Notes: generated by a model not told the origin, from the letters alone. Counted from the first letter of the stretch, positions 24,242-33,964 are shown. The stretch is DNA of 64,000 bases from Bacteroidales bacterium (GCA_019454985.1 JACFNF010000006.1:62001-126000); one strand, 5' to 3'. Numbers and translations are program-made.

Positions 24242-24757
24242 CTATTTGAGGCCGAGTTTGGTTTTTACCAATTTGGTAACATCGTCGGCATCGGGGCCGA
24301 TGTGAAGCAGCACGCCGGTAGCGGAGTCAATGATATAGGTGTAGTTATATTCTTTGCCCACATCGTCAATGGCTTTTTTCACTTTGTCAATCACCGGGCT
24401 GAGCAATTCAACGCGTTTTTCGCCAAACTCCTGGTCGGCATTCTGTTGAAACTCCTGGATTCTTCCCTGCAGGTCGGTGATTTCTTTTTCTTTCGATTGT
24501 TTAATCAGGTTCGACATGGTGGCCAGATTGTTCTGGTAATCGGTGATTTTGGTCTGATACTCAGTCATCATGGCACGCAGTTCAGTCTCAAGCTGGGCTT
24601 CAAAGTCTTTGAGTTTCTTTTCGACATCGGCCTTTTCGGGCATGATGTTCATGATGGCGTTGGAGTCAATATAGCCAATTTTCAGCGTCTGAGCCTGGGT
24701 TACACCAACAAAGGCTGTGAAAGCGAGCAGCAGGAAAGCACGGGTCAATGTTTTCAT
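24242..24757 (-). CDS. OmpH/Skp-family periplasmic chaperone (second copy)
   Basis: This 171-residue protein has a signal peptide (RAFLLLAFTAFVGVTQAQ) and the long coiled-coil, positively and negatively charged arm typical of Skp/OmpH (about residues 45-140). The conserved start of the mature domain, KIGYIDSNAIMNIMPE, is present. Skp holds unfolded outer-membrane proteins in the periplasm on the way to BamA. It lies 106 bases downstream of another OmpH gene and bamA and has its own -7 element (TACTTTTG, 24795-24802 on the minus strand). Confidence 0.9.
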   Translation of the reverse strand: MKTLTRAFLLLAFTAFVGVTQAQTLKIGYIDSNAIMNIMPEKADVEKKLKDFEAQLETELRAMMTEYQTKITDYQNNLATMSNLIKQSKEKEITDLQGRIQEFQQNADQEFGEKRVELLSPVIDKVKKAIDDVGKEYNYTYIIDSATGVLLHIGPDADDVTKLVKTKLGLK

Positions 24758-24863
24758 TTTCTGTCAGATAAATTGATGATTAAATTTTTCGTTGCAAAAG
24801 TAGTGTTTTTCTTGTTCAGATAAAAAAACCACAGTTCTATTAGTGAATAAATCCGGAATTGCC

Positions 24864-25430
24864 TTAGTTTTTCCGGTTTTCTTTTCTCACGGTTTGCATC
24901 ACGGTGCCCACTTCGTCGAGCACTTCGTCGCTGATGTCGAGTCGTGGATTGGCATAGAGCATGGTGGCTCCGGCAGCCTTATCGAAGATGAAGGCATAGT
25001 TTTTGGTTTCGGCAATTTCCTGCAGGGCGTTGTAGATCTTTTCCTGGATGGGCTGCACAAGTTCGTTCCGTTTTTTGAAAAGTTCGCCTTCGGCACCGAA
25101 GTATTTCATTTGCAGGTCTTTGGCTTCTTTTTCCTTTTTCAGAATTTCATCTTCTCTTTTCTTTTTTAAGTCCTGAGGCAACAGCACGGCTTCGGCCTGA
25201 TAGTCTTTATACATGGCTTCCACCTTTTCATAAAGGGCTTTTACCTCTTTTTCCCACTTTTGCGACAGGGTATTGAGCTCTTCCTGTGCATCGGTGTATT
25301 CGGGGATATTCTTCAGGATATATTCCGTGTCAACGTAGGCAAACTTCTGAGCCTGAAACTGAGCCGCAGCGGGCTTCATGGCCAGCAGACCGATAGCGGC
25401 AGCCAGCATCATTTTAAGGAATGGTTTCAT
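24864..25430 (-). CDS. OmpH/Skp-family periplasmic chaperone (first copy)
   Basis: This 188-residue protein has a signal peptide (MMLAAAIGLLAMKPAAAQ), then the mature start KFAYVDTEYILKNIPEY and a long helical coiled-coil arm (about 50-130) rich in Lys and Glu. It is a Skp-like trimeric chaperone for outer-membrane proteins. It is 56 bases downstream of bamA, an arrangement conserved in Bacteroidota, and is followed by a second, diverged copy. Confidence 0.9.
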   Translation of the reverse strand: MKPFLKMMLAAAIGLLAMKPAAAQFQAQKFAYVDTEYILKNIPEYTDAQEELNTLSQKWEKEVKALYEKVEAMYKDYQAEAVLLPQDLKKKREDEILKKEKEAKDLQMKYFGAEGELFKKRNELVQPIQEKIYNALQEIAETKNYAFIFDKAAGATMLYANPRLDISDEVLDEVGTVMQTVRKENRKN

Positions 25431-25486
25431 AATCGTATTCTATTTTTTTGGTGAACCTAAACAATACAAAATTCCTGCCAGTTTTT

Positions 25487-28135
25487 CTAATCAATACTCT
25501 GGTTGATGGAGAAATGGAACTGGCTTCCGTTGGCATCTTTCAGGCCTGGTATTTGGTCGAAGCCGTAGCCCCAGTCGAGGCCGAGGATTCCAAACATCGG
25601 TAGGAAGACCCTCACACCCAGGCCGGCTGCCTTTTTCACATCGAACGGCCTGAAAGTGTCGAAACCTAACCAGGAGTTGCCGGCCTCAAGAAAGGCCAAT
25701 CCGTAGATGGTGGCGCTGGGATTGAGCGAAAAGGGGTAGCGCAGCTCTAAAGTATATTTGGAAAAGATGTTGCCGCCGATGTTTCGGTTAGAGTAATAAA
25801 ACGGGGTGATGGTTTCGTTGGCATAGCCTCTCATCCCGATAATTTCGCGTCCATCGAGGTTGTTGTATCCCGAGAGGCCATCGCCGCCCAGATAGAATCT
25901 CTGGAATGGCGTGATGCCGATATCGCCGTTGTAATAGCCCAGATAACCAAATTTCATGCGGGTAGAGAGCACAAATTTATTGAACACCTCGGCGTAGAAC
26001 GAGCCGCTGAACTTCCATTTGTAGTATTCCACCATTTTGTATTTCTCGTTCTCATCGAGTTTAGTGTAATCTTTGTTGTTCATCAGCGAATAGGGCAAGG
26101 TGGCTTCGAGCGAGAGGGAGACGTCGGAGCCTGAGCGCGGGTAGATGGGCTGGCTGATGGAGTTGCGGCCAAACACTAAGTTGTAACTGTAAACATTGAA
26201 TATGCCCGTGCCTGTTCCCACCTGAAAGATGGACGAATAATTGTTCAGCATATAGCGCATCAGATTCAGGCCATGATAAAGGGTAAAATAGTCGTCGGGT
26301 ACCCGAAGTCGTTTCCCGATACCGAAAGTAAGTCCGTTGATGGTGAAGGCGGCGCGGTTAGTGTCGCTCTTTGCCAATCCGTTGGAATAGAGCGAGTGGA
26401 AGATAGAAACGGTGAGTGAGGTTGGTTTTTTACCGCCAAGCCAGGGTTCGGTAAAACTCGCGCTATAGTTCATATATCCTTTGCCGTAGGTCTGGAAACG
26501 AATTGCCAATTTCTGGCCGTCGCCAGAGGGGATGGGGCGCCAAGCCTCCTTTTTGAAGAAGTTTCGGGCCGAGAAGTTGTTGAACGAGAGGCCAAGGGTT
26601 CCAATGACGCGGCCATATCCCCAACCGCCCGAAAGCTCAATCTGGTCGGCCGAGGTTTCCTCCACATTATAGTCAATGTCAACCGTGCCATCGGCCATAT
26701 TTGGCTTCACATCGGGGTTGATGGTTTCAGCATTGAAATATTTCAGATTGGCCAGCTCGCGTGTGGTGCGAATCACTAAGTCGCGACTGAACATCTGTCC
26801 CGGGCGCGTACGCAACTCGCGGATGACCACATGATCATTGGTTTTGGTGTTGCCTTTCACACCCACATTACTCAGTCGGGCTTGTTTGCCCTCACGAATA
26901 CGAATCTGGAGGTCAATGGAGTCGTTCTCAACGAGCACTTCTACCGGATCGGCATGAAAAAACAGATAACCATCATCCATATACAACGAGCTGACGTCGA
27001 AGCCATTGGGATTATATGAGAGATTGGTTTCAAGAAGTTCGCGGTTATAAACATCGCCCGGCTTGATGCCCAGAACGCTATTAAGGGTTTGTTCTTCGTA
27101 TTTGGTGTTGCCCACCCACTCAATCTTGCGGTAATAATATTTGTGGCCTTCACTGATTTTCAATTTGATGCCCACATTGCCCCCCGGGAGATGGTAAAGT
27201 GAATCGGACACCACCCTGGCATCGCGGTATCCTTTTGAGTTGTATTTCTTAACGATATTGTCTAAGTCGTCTTCGAGTTTCGGTTCAAGGAATTTGGACG
27301 ATTTAAAGATTCGCAGCCTGAAATTGGAAGTAAAATAGTTTTCAACCCTTTTTACGGCGCTGAAAGGCTTCAGTGTCACCACATCTTTCACCATATCCAC
27401 CACCAAAGGCCCAATGGGATTCAAAGGGTTGAAAATGCCTTTTTCTTTGGTATCTTTCATGGCGGCTTTCACCTGATCGGCGCTCAACTCGTGGTTGCCC
27501 TCAATGATGATTTCTTCGATTCTGACTTTACTGTTTTTCTTTACACTGATATTCAGATTCACGTAGTTGTCGCGTGTTGTGTCGGGCGTTTGCGTAATTT
27601 CAACTTCGGTGTTCAGGTAGCCTTTTTCGGCAAAAAACTTCTTGATGATGGTTTTGGTTTTCACAAAAAGGTGATCGTTAGCCACATCGCCGCGGCTGAG
27701 ATTGATTTTGTTGCGAATCTCGTCGGCTTCGGACTTACTCAACCCGTCGAATGAGAATTTTGAGACGCGTGGTCGTTCTTTGAGTTCGATATTCAGAAAA
27801 ATCAGCCCGCCCACGATGTTGTCAGCCGTAATGGCAACGTCTTCAAACAGACCCTGATCCCAAAGTTTGCGCACAGCATCGGTAGTTTTATCACCCGGCA
27901 CTTTAATTTTATCGCCCACGGCGAGGCCTGAAAGCATCACAATCACGTTTTCGTCCAGATATTTAATCCCGCTTACTTTCACCCCGGCAATCTCATATTC
28001 TTTCGGTCGTGAATAGTCGAAAGGCGAAAGGTCAGAGCCAATAGGGATCTGCGCCATGCCATCGTTCGTCACGATAATCATTCCTGTCATCCAGAGTAAA
28101 AAAACGCATAGGGTTCTGAAATTCCTCATCTTCAA
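25487..28135 (-). CDS. bamA: Outer membrane protein assembly factor BamA
   Basis: This 882-residue outer-membrane protein is of the Omp85 family and catalyses insertion of beta-barrels. After a signal peptide come five POTRA domains (about 45-450; first near YEIAGVKVSGIKYLDENVI, last near KQARLSNVGVKGNTKTNDH), then a 16-strand barrel starting near ELSGGWGYGRVIGTLG and ending with FSINQSID. The lid-lock region includes YNNLDGREIIGMRGYAN, matching the conserved VRG(Y/F) element as MRGYAN. It sits between uppS upstream (23 bases) and two ompH genes downstream, a classical envelope-biogenesis cluster. Confidence 0.95.
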   Translation of the reverse strand: MKMRNFRTLCVFLLWMTGMIIVTNDGMAQIPIGSDLSPFDYSRPKEYEIAGVKVSGIKYLDENVIVMLSGLAVGDKIKVPGDKTTDAVRKLWDQGLFEDVAITADNIVGGLIFLNIELKERPRVSKFSFDGLSKSEADEIRNKINLSRGDVANDHLFVKTKTIIKKFFAEKGYLNTEVEITQTPDTTRDNYVNLNISVKKNSKVRIEEIIIEGNHELSADQVKAAMKDTKEKGIFNPLNPIGPLVVDMVKDVVTLKPFSAVKRVENYFTSNFRLRIFKSSKFLEPKLEDDLDNIVKKYNSKGYRDARVVSDSLYHLPGGNVGIKLKISEGHKYYYRKIEWVGNTKYEEQTLNSVLGIKPGDVYNRELLETNLSYNPNGFDVSSLYMDDGYLFFHADPVEVLVENDSIDLQIRIREGKQARLSNVGVKGNTKTNDHVVIRELRTRPGQMFSRDLVIRTTRELANLKYFNAETINPDVKPNMADGTVDIDYNVEETSADQIELSGGWGYGRVIGTLGLSFNNFSARNFFKKEAWRPIPSGDGQKLAIRFQTYGKGYMNYSASFTEPWLGGKKPTSLTVSIFHSLYSNGLAKSDTNRAAFTINGLTFGIGKRLRVPDDYFTLYHGLNLMRYMLNNYSSIFQVGTGTGIFNVYSYNLVFGRNSISQPIYPRSGSDVSLSLEATLPYSLMNNKDYTKLDENEKYKMVEYYKWKFSGSFYAEVFNKFVLSTRMKFGYLGYYNGDIGITPFQRFYLGGDGLSGYNNLDGREIIGMRGYANETITPFYYSNRNIGGNIFSKYTLELRYPFSLNPSATIYGLAFLEAGNSWLGFDTFRPFDVKKAAGLGVRVFLPMFGILGLDWGYGFDQIPGLKDANGSQFHFSINQSID

Positions 28136-28158
28136 TAAGTTCTGTCTGGTCTTACTTT

Positions 28159-28902
28159 TTATTTTTTGATTTGATCGCTGGTTTTCCCAAATCGTCTCTC
28201 GCGATGCTGATAGTCAATAATGGCGGCATAAAGGTCGTCGCGACGGAAGTCGGGCCAAAGTGTTAGCGTGAAATAGAGTTCGGCATACGCAATCTGCCAG
28301 AGCAGGAAGTTGCTGATTCGGTATTCGCCGCTTGTTCGGATGAGCAGTTCGGGGTCGGGCATTTCGCTGGTTGACAAAAGAGAGTTCAGCAAATCGGCGT
28401 CAACGTCTTCGGGGCGGCACTCGCCCTGGGCTACCTTCCTGGCTAAGGCGCGGGCGGCTTCCACCAAGTCCCAGCGTCCGGAATAACTCAGGGCAAGGGT
28501 CAGGGTCATCCGCGAGTTGTGACGGGTGTCGTCCATCACTTTTTGCAGCTTCTTTTGGTTTTCTTTGGGCAGGCTGCCCAAATCGCCGATGGCATTCAGC
28601 CGGATATTGTTTTTGTTTAAGGTGGTTAACTCATTTTCAATGGTTTGAAGCAGCAGTTTCATCAAGGCATTGACTTCCACCTTCGGTCGGTTCCAGTTTT
28701 CAGTTGAAAAAGCATAAACCGTCAGAAAAGGGATGCCGAGTTCGGCAGCGGCCTCGGCCGACTCGCGCACGGCCGTAACTCCGTTGCGATGGCCAAACAC
28801 TCGCTGCTGTCCGTGTTGTTTGGCCCAGCGTCCGTTGCCATCCATGATGATGGCAATGTGCTGCGGCAGCTTGGTCAAATCTATCTGTTCTTTCAGGCCC
28901 AT
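28159..28902 (-). CDS. uppS: Isoprenyl transferase / undecaprenyl diphosphate synthase UppS
   Basis: This 247-residue cis-prenyltransferase builds the C55 lipid carrier for peptidoglycan and polysaccharide synthesis. Motifs in order: IAIIMDGNGRWAKQHG (with the catalytic Asp and Arg/Gly), VFGHRNGVTAVRE, LTVYAFSTENWNRP and the C-terminal DPELLIRTSGEYRISNFLLWQIAYAEL (split here by naming only its parts: RTSGEYRISNF). The length is normal. It is followed by bamA 23 bases on, so the two are likely co-transcribed. Confidence 0.96.
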   Translation of the reverse strand: MGLKEQIDLTKLPQHIAIIMDGNGRWAKQHGQQRVFGHRNGVTAVRESAEAAAELGIPFLTVYAFSTENWNRPKVEVNALMKLLLQTIENELTTLNKNNIRLNAIGDLGSLPKENQKKLQKVMDDTRHNSRMTLTLALSYSGRWDLVEAARALARKVAQGECRPEDVDADLLNSLLSTSEMPDPELLIRTSGEYRISNFLLWQIAYAELYFTLTLWPDFRRDDLYAAIIDYQHRERRFGKTSDQIKK

Positions 28903-28933
28903 CGATCAAATACTCTGTTGGTTAGTTTTTTGA

Positions 28934-29605
28934 TTAAAATGCAACATCTTTGTAGGAATTACATGCCTGGCGTTTCTGGAGGTTAAACATATAAGTCAGG
29001 CTGATGCCGGTAAAATTGAACCAATCTTTATCGTTGCGGTCACTCTCCCAGCCTTGCAATCCGAATCCCTCCAGGCCGTCATGTAAGGTCTTATGCATCT
29101 TCCATTCCACACTCATGGCGATGCGTTTGCCGAGGCTATATTTAAAACCTACTCCAAAAGGCATACTGATTGGCACATCGCTTGACGTGCTGTAGCTTGA
29201 GGAAGGCATAAACAACGAAAGTCCGCCAAAGATGTAAGGCGTCATATATTCTTTTTTGCTTCCGGTAAAATAGTCGAAAAAGTTGAATTCGGCCAAAAGG
29301 CTGATATCGGTAATATCCTGATTCATGCTTTTTGATCGTGCCGAGCTGACACGGGCGCTTGCACCGTTTTCGAACAATCTTCCCTGAGTAATGGCTGCAC
29401 GATAGGCCCAACGGGTGCCGTTGCTGTATCGTCCGAGCACACCAAAAGCAGGCTGGGCGCTGACGAATGGCACTGAGGGGTTAAGCTCACCATGGTAATA
29501 GCTTGCTCCGCCAAAAAGCCCTATTTCAAGGTTTTGACTATGCGAGGCAAAAAAAGCCAGAAGAAAAAATACAAGCGCAATAATTTTTTTCATCATTTGA
29601 TGCAA
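28934..29605 (-). CDS. Outer-membrane beta-barrel protein, DUF6089-like
   Basis: This 223-residue protein has a signal peptide (KKIIALVFFLLAFFASHSQ). Alternating hydrophobic strands then suggest a small 8- to 10-strand outer-membrane barrel: GLFGGASYYHGELNPS, RWAYRAAITQGRLFENG, ISLLAEFNFFDYFTG and ISLTYMFNLQK. Homologues between nadK and uppS in Bacteroidota are called DUF6089 or porin-family proteins, and PorG of the T9SS is similar in size. The function here is unproven. It has its own -7 element (TAAATTTG at 29686-29693, minus strand). Confidence 0.8.
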   Translation of the reverse strand: MHQMMKKIIALVFFLLAFFASHSQNLEIGLFGGASYYHGELNPSVPFVSAQPAFGVLGRYSNGTRWAYRAAITQGRLFENGASARVSSARSKSMNQDITDISLLAEFNFFDYFTGSKKEYMTPYIFGGLSLFMPSSSYSTSSDVPISMPFGVGFKYSLGKRIAMSVEWKMHKTLHDGLEGFGLQGWESDRNDKDWFNFTGISLTYMFNLQKRQACNSYKDVAF

Positions 29606-29717
29606 ACGTGTGGCAGCCAGTTTGGCTTCATGATCGTAATTGCTTCATAATCAATTAAAAAGCAAGCTTTCTTCATTTTAGGCTGCAAATTTAACGATTT
29701 TCTTGAAGCACCGGCAG

Positions 29718-30590
29718 TCAATTCCTGATATCTAAACCCCAGAGCAGTTTTTCGCGAATGGTGCGGAAGAAGTCTTTTCCTTCCATCTGCACCAACCGTA
29801 TTCCGAAGTCGGCCTTACGCAACCACACTTCGGTGGCCTGATCCACAACGGCCATACGGCTGTCCATGCTCAGGGTATATTGCTCGTGACGCCCGACAAC
29901 TTTCAGTCTGACGATGCTATTGTCTGGGATAACGATGGGTCTCACGCTTAAATTGTGTGTAGCAATAGGTGTAATCACAAAGTTGGCTGCACCGGGATGA
30001 AGAATGGGACCACCGGCGCTGAGCGAATAAGCCGTGGAGCCGGTTGGTGTTGCTACAATCAATCCATCGGCCCAATAGGAGTTTACAAAAACATCATCCA
30101 CATACACCTGGATCACAATGAGCGATGTTGCCTCTTTGCGAAACACGGTTACTTCGTTCAGTGCATAATTGATATCGCTAAAAAGTCCTTGTGGCTGTGA
30201 TAGTTGCAACAGACTGCGTTCTTCGGTTCGGTAATTTCCATTCAAGATGGCATCCAATGCACTTTCAATTTCCTGTTTGGCAATACTGGAGAGGAATCCT
30301 AATCTTCCCATATTGATTCCAAGGATGGGAATGCCAGAGTTCCGAATGATGGGCAGGGCATCGAGCAGGGTTCCATCGCCGCCAATCGAAAAAAACACGT
30401 CGGTATCGCCGGGCAAGTCGTGATAATCGTGGAAAATTCTATAACTATCGGACAGTTCGCAAAATAGTTTAATTTGCTGGTAATAAGGCTTATATATGAA
30501 CACTTCGGCAATGGAAAGCCGTGTCAGAATTTTTTGCAAAAACGGGCCGCGATCGGCATCGAAGGTCTTCCCAAACAGGGCAATTTTCAT
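29718..30590 (-). CDS. nadK: NAD kinase
   Basis: This 290-residue cytoplasmic enzyme phosphorylates NAD to NADP. Diagnostic motifs are SIGGDGTLLDALP, LGINMGRLGFLSS and VATPTGSTAYSLSAGGPI, followed by FVITPIATHNLSVRPIVIP. The start codon used is the ATG at 30590, which gives MKIALFG, the usual family beginning. The longer frame from 30614 adds 8 residues with no support. It lies upstream of the DUF6089-like, uppS and bamA genes in the conserved Bacteroidota cluster. Confidence 0.95.
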   Translation of the reverse strand: MKIALFGKTFDADRGPFLQKILTRLSIAEVFIYKPYYQQIKLFCELSDSYRIFHDYHDLPGDTDVFFSIGGDGTLLDALPIIRNSGIPILGINMGRLGFLSSIAKQEIESALDAILNGNYRTEERSLLQLSQPQGLFSDINYALNEVTVFRKEATSLIVIQVYVDDVFVNSYWADGLIVATPTGSTAYSLSAGGPILHPGAANFVITPIATHNLSVRPIVIPDNSIVRLKVVGRHEQYTLSMDSRMAVVDQATEVWLRKADFGIRLVQMEGKDFFRTIREKLLWGLDIRN

Positions 30591-30744
30591 GGAATTCAAC
30601 GCTTTGTTCTGCAAGAATACAAATTAAGTTGCTCTGTCAGCAGCTTTTAACATTATTTGTATCCTTTGCGAAATGTTTTGTCTCAGCCGTAACAGCATCC
30701 TTTTGATTATACGAACATTACAAAAATAGAGATTTTTGGTTTTC

Positions 30745-32187
30745 TTAGATTGGCGCGACAAAATGGACAAAAAAGCCCGGCTTCTGGTAGCGATTGACCG
30801 TACATTCAAACCGCCAGACAATGTCGTAATAAGTCACCACATCTAAGCCTAAGCCTGTACCGACTAACCATGTGTTTTGCATGTTATTCAGCGGTTCGGG
30901 ATTTCGTTGATTGACGTATCCCGCATCGAGAAGCAGATTGAGATAGGCCGCATAATGCAGCTTACTGAACTTTTCCGATTTGATCAGGGGTAATTTGGTC
31001 TTGCGCGGAGTGACAAGCGCAAATTTCAGATTGCTTTTTGCGAGTGCAAAGCTTTGCCCGTCCACCACAAACACTTCGAAAGAGCGGACAAAATCGTTTC
31101 CGTAACCCAGTCCGCGCTGCAGAAAATAAGGTTGAAAGCCACGGTTAGCCGTTTTTGCCGTGAGGTTGGCAGCCCAGAACCATCTACGCGAGATAGGGCG
31201 ATAAATATCAAAAGTGAATTTGGCCGTGCTAATGGATCTGTCGTCTGCCGTGAGTCCTAATCCATATTGATGCAGTTCGATATCCGCATAATGGCCCGAA
31301 AGCGGATAAGGTTTTGAATCGCGAAAATCATGTTTGAAGAAGTAATTGAGATGAACGGCATGAAAACGACCGGAAACGTCATCTAAAAAATTGGGGTTCA
31401 GTGTGAGGGCCGAATCGCTGAACTTGGTATCTTCATAACCAATGCTGAATTCGTGGGTATTGTGGATGTTACGCCTCAAAATCATTTTCACCCGTGCATA
31501 CCATTCCGTCCGGGCATAGCCTTCCTCGGAGCGAAAGAACCGTTGTTTGTTCTGCTCTGTCAAGTAGGCGATTTCGCGGCTACGTGAATGCCCCAGTTGC
31601 AGGCCAATGCCAAAATTTTGCGCACGGTTGAGATAAGGAATTTCGTATTCTAGATAATAATTTTGGTCATAACCGGCTCTAAGCAGGAGTTTTAGCTTTT
31701 CAAGCCGACCTCTGAAATTGTCGTATGTCAGAAAAAATCCTGCATTGATCTTTCGGAAATCTTTTGTCTCCCACCATGAGTTGAGGTTTCTGTCGGCCAG
31801 CTCGAGAATAGGCATCGGCCAGATATACCACCGCTCGAGCATTGAAATCCTGACATCCACCACACATAAGCCTGTTCCGGGCTTGAAAATTGTGTCCATT
31901 TCCACAAAGTTGAAAATGGAACGGTTGAGAAGGTTCTGACGGCTTTGTTTCATCTTCTCGCCGAGGACTTTCAACGTGAGGGTATCGCCTTGGTGAAACA
32001 CTAACTCGCGCAGTACAATGCGGTCTTTGGTGATCTGGTTTCCCTGAAAAATGATATTTCCCACTACAACGCGCGAGGTATCGGCAAGGGGCTGACAAGT
32101 ATCGCTTAAGGGCAAGGTGCCACGGGTTTGCATCCAGCCGATGAGCGCGCCGAGCGCCAGAAGATAACGCAACAGGCTCCGGCTCAT
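30745..32187 (-). CDS. Short Omp85-like outer-membrane protein (one POTRA-like domain and barrel)
   Basis: This 480-residue protein has an N-terminal signal-like segment. One POTRA-like domain follows (about 37-115; VVVGNIIFQGNQITKDRIV ... LSLLNR-type core and VVDVRISMLERW), then a predicted barrel of about 350 residues, with aromatic-rich strands such as AGFFLTYDNFRGRLEK and YYLEYEIPYLNRAQNFGIG. The layout resembles a small member of the Omp85/TamA or patatin-linked FplA-type barrels without the enzymatic part. It could assist outer-membrane or surface assembly. Its ATG overlaps the stop of the CBS gene (ATGA), so both are translated together. The locus stands close to bamA and nadK. Confidence 0.75.
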   Translation of the reverse strand: MSRSLLRYLLALGALIGWMQTRGTLPLSDTCQPLADTSRVVVGNIIFQGNQITKDRIVLRELVFHQGDTLTLKVLGEKMKQSRQNLLNRSIFNFVEMDTIFKPGTGLCVVDVRISMLERWYIWPMPILELADRNLNSWWETKDFRKINAGFFLTYDNFRGRLEKLKLLLRAGYDQNYYLEYEIPYLNRAQNFGIGLQLGHSRSREIAYLTEQNKQRFFRSEEGYARTEWYARVKMILRRNIHNTHEFSIGYEDTKFSDSALTLNPNFLDDVSGRFHAVHLNYFFKHDFRDSKPYPLSGHYADIELHQYGLGLTADDRSISTAKFTFDIYRPISRRWFWAANLTAKTANRGFQPYFLQRGLGYGNDFVRSFEVFVVDGQSFALAKSNLKFALVTPRKTKLPLIKSEKFSKLHYAAYLNLLLDAGYVNQRNPEPLNNMQNTWLVGTGLGLDVVTYYDIVWRFECTVNRYQKPGFFVHFVAPI

Positions 32188-32846
32188 ACTTTCAGGTAGC
32201 TCATCAGAGCATCGTAACGTTCTTTCAGATCGGTGTTGTCGTTGTCATCACTATACGACACTAAAACTTCATAATTGAATCTTGCAAAAGTCTGAAGTAA
32301 TCCTCTGATTTCACGCTTGTTAACTTTCAGCGTAAGACGCATTTTTTCTGATAACGGGTCGGTCTGAACAAACATGCTCAAAATGCGTGCATCGTTGGCC
32401 TCCACGATACGGGCCACTTCCGAAAGCATATAATCGTGCGTATTCATTCCAAGAATGATGATCCCGCCGGGATCGCCGGCCGAGAGGCTATGCGAGAGGT
32501 GCTCACCAAGACATTGCAAAGTGATAGAACCAAGGTAGTTTTGTTCCAGATCGAGCACAGGAATCAGACTCAGCTTTTGCAGATGCACCAACCGCATCAC
32601 ATCGTAAATATGCTGGTCTTCGGTGATAAAAGGCCGCTGTAGCGAATGTAGAAAGGTTTCGATAGGATCGCTCAGGCTGTCGAAGCTGTAAATTTCCCAT
32701 TCCGAGATGAGCCCGAGCAGTTTGGTATCGTCCACCACCGGCAAATGCGAAACCCTGAAATCTTCCATCCATTCGAGAGCAACTTGTCCCGAATCCGAGG
32801 GTTTGAGTGGTAATATTCCGTCGCTGATCAGTTCTTTGGCTATCAT
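32184..32846 (-). CDS. CBS-pair protein with a C-terminal ACT-like segment
   Basis: This 220-residue cytoplasmic protein has two CBS motifs (about 1-130; ILPLKPSDSGQVALEWMEDF with LPVVDDTKLLGLIS, and QHIYDVMRLVHLQKLSLIPV). A second half resembles an ACT-type regulatory fold (GIIILGMNTHDYMLSEVARI). CBS pairs bind adenosyl nucleotides, so it could sense energy state, but the target is unknown. In Bacteroidota this gene is often found near nadK. It overlaps the next gene by 4 bases and follows rsgA by 2 bases. Confidence 0.8.
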   Translation of the reverse strand: MIAKELISDGILPLKPSDSGQVALEWMEDFRVSHLPVVDDTKLLGLISEWEIYSFDSLSDPIETFLHSLQRPFITEDQHIYDVMRLVHLQKLSLIPVLDLEQNYLGSITLQCLGEHLSHSLSAGDPGGIIILGMNTHDYMLSEVARIVEANDARILSMFVQTDPLSEKMRLTLKVNKREIRGLLQTFARFNYEVLVSYSDDNDNTDLKERYDALMSYLKV

Positions 32847-32848
32847 GG

Positions 32849-33775
32849 TCAGTTGTCCTCGCTAAAATCGTTATGAAGCATATTTAAATAATTCTCGTAC
32901 CGGAAGCGGGCGATGTGTCCCTCATTTAGGGCAGCTTTAACAGCGCATCCGGGCTCATGCAGATGGGTGCAGTTGGCAAAGCGGCATTGCGACAGCAGGT
33001 CACGCATCTCGGGGAAGCGATGCGAAAGCGTCTCAAACTCAAAGTCGTGTAGGCCAAACTCCTTGATGCCGGGGGTGTCCACAATCCATCCACCGGCGCT
33101 GAGCGGTAACATCTCAGCAAAAGTGGTGGTGTGTTTTCCTTTGTAGTGCACTTCGGAAATCTCACCAATCCGAAGTTTCAGTCCGGGCTCAACGGCATTG
33201 ACCAATGCCGATTTTCCTACACCGCTATGTCCCGAAACCAAGGTTGTTTTGTGATGTAACAATTCTGAAAGCTGTTGTATTCCCTCGCCCTTCAAAGCCG
33301 AGACCCGCAAAACCTGATATCCTGCTTTACAGTAAACCTCTTCCAGGTCACCAAGCTGCCGGAGTTCGCCTACATCGTAGATATCCATTTTGTTGAAAGC
33401 AATGACAGCAGGGATATGATAGGCTTCAGCAGTGACCAAAAAACGATCAATAAATCCGGTGGAAGTGCGTGGTTGTGCTATTGTGGCCACCAATAACGCC
33501 TGATCCAAATTGGCGGCAATGATATGGGAAGCCTTAGAAAGATTGGTGGCTTTGCGGATGATGAAATTATGGCGGTCGGCAATAGCGACAATCAAAGCCG
33601 TGTTACGGCCTTCTTCAAAAACAATCTCCACTTTATCGCCAACGGCCACGGGATTGGTCGTCCTGATTCCTTTAAGCCGCAATTGTCCGCGCAGGCGGCA
33701 TCGCACCGTACGGCTTTCGGTCGTAAAAACATCATACCAGCTTCCGGTGGATTTTATGACAATTCCCTGGGTCAT
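32849..33775 (-). CDS. rsgA: Ribosome small subunit-dependent GTPase RsgA
   Basis: This 308-residue circularly permuted GTPase helps the final maturation of the 30S ribosomal subunit. An N-terminal OB fold (VIKSTGSWYDVFT, VGDKVEIVFE) is followed by G motifs in permuted order: FNKMDIYD (G4), VSALKGEG (G5), GHSGVGKSALVNAV (G1) and DTPGIKEFGL (G3). The C-terminal zinc motif is visible as CRFANCTHLHEPGC. A -7 element (TATTTTTG, 33797-33804 on the minus strand) precedes the ATG. It probably heads a transcript with the CBS and Omp85-like genes. Confidence 0.95.
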   Translation of the reverse strand: MTQGIVIKSTGSWYDVFTTESRTVRCRLRGQLRLKGIRTTNPVAVGDKVEIVFEEGRNTALIVAIADRHNFIIRKATNLSKASHIIAANLDQALLVATIAQPRTSTGFIDRFLVTAEAYHIPAVIAFNKMDIYDVGELRQLGDLEEVYCKAGYQVLRVSALKGEGIQQLSELLHHKTTLVSGHSGVGKSALVNAVEPGLKLRIGEISEVHYKGKHTTTFAEMLPLSAGGWIVDTPGIKEFGLHDFEFETLSHRFPEMRDLLSQCRFANCTHLHEPGCAVKAALNEGHIARFRYENYLNMLHNDFSEDN

Positions 33776-33933
33776 TATTGATTCATTGGAGGTTGCAAAA
33801 ATAAAGGGTTATCTTGAGTAAACACACAAAATCGAACGCATTTCACTTTCTGTACTCAAAACTCATACCGCGATGACATAAAATCATTGAAAGATAAAAA
33901 GTCTTGTTTCTGTTATTTATACAAATTAAAAAC

Positions 33934-33941
33934 TATATTTG
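33934..33941 (+). promoter_or_regulatory. -7 element (TATATTTG) for the PrsW-like gene
   Basis: TATATTTG fits TAnnTTTG and lies 23 bases before the ATG at 33965. This supports the shorter start for that gene. Confidence 0.5.
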
Positions 33942-33964
33942 CCTTGAAAATTCGACCAATTCTC

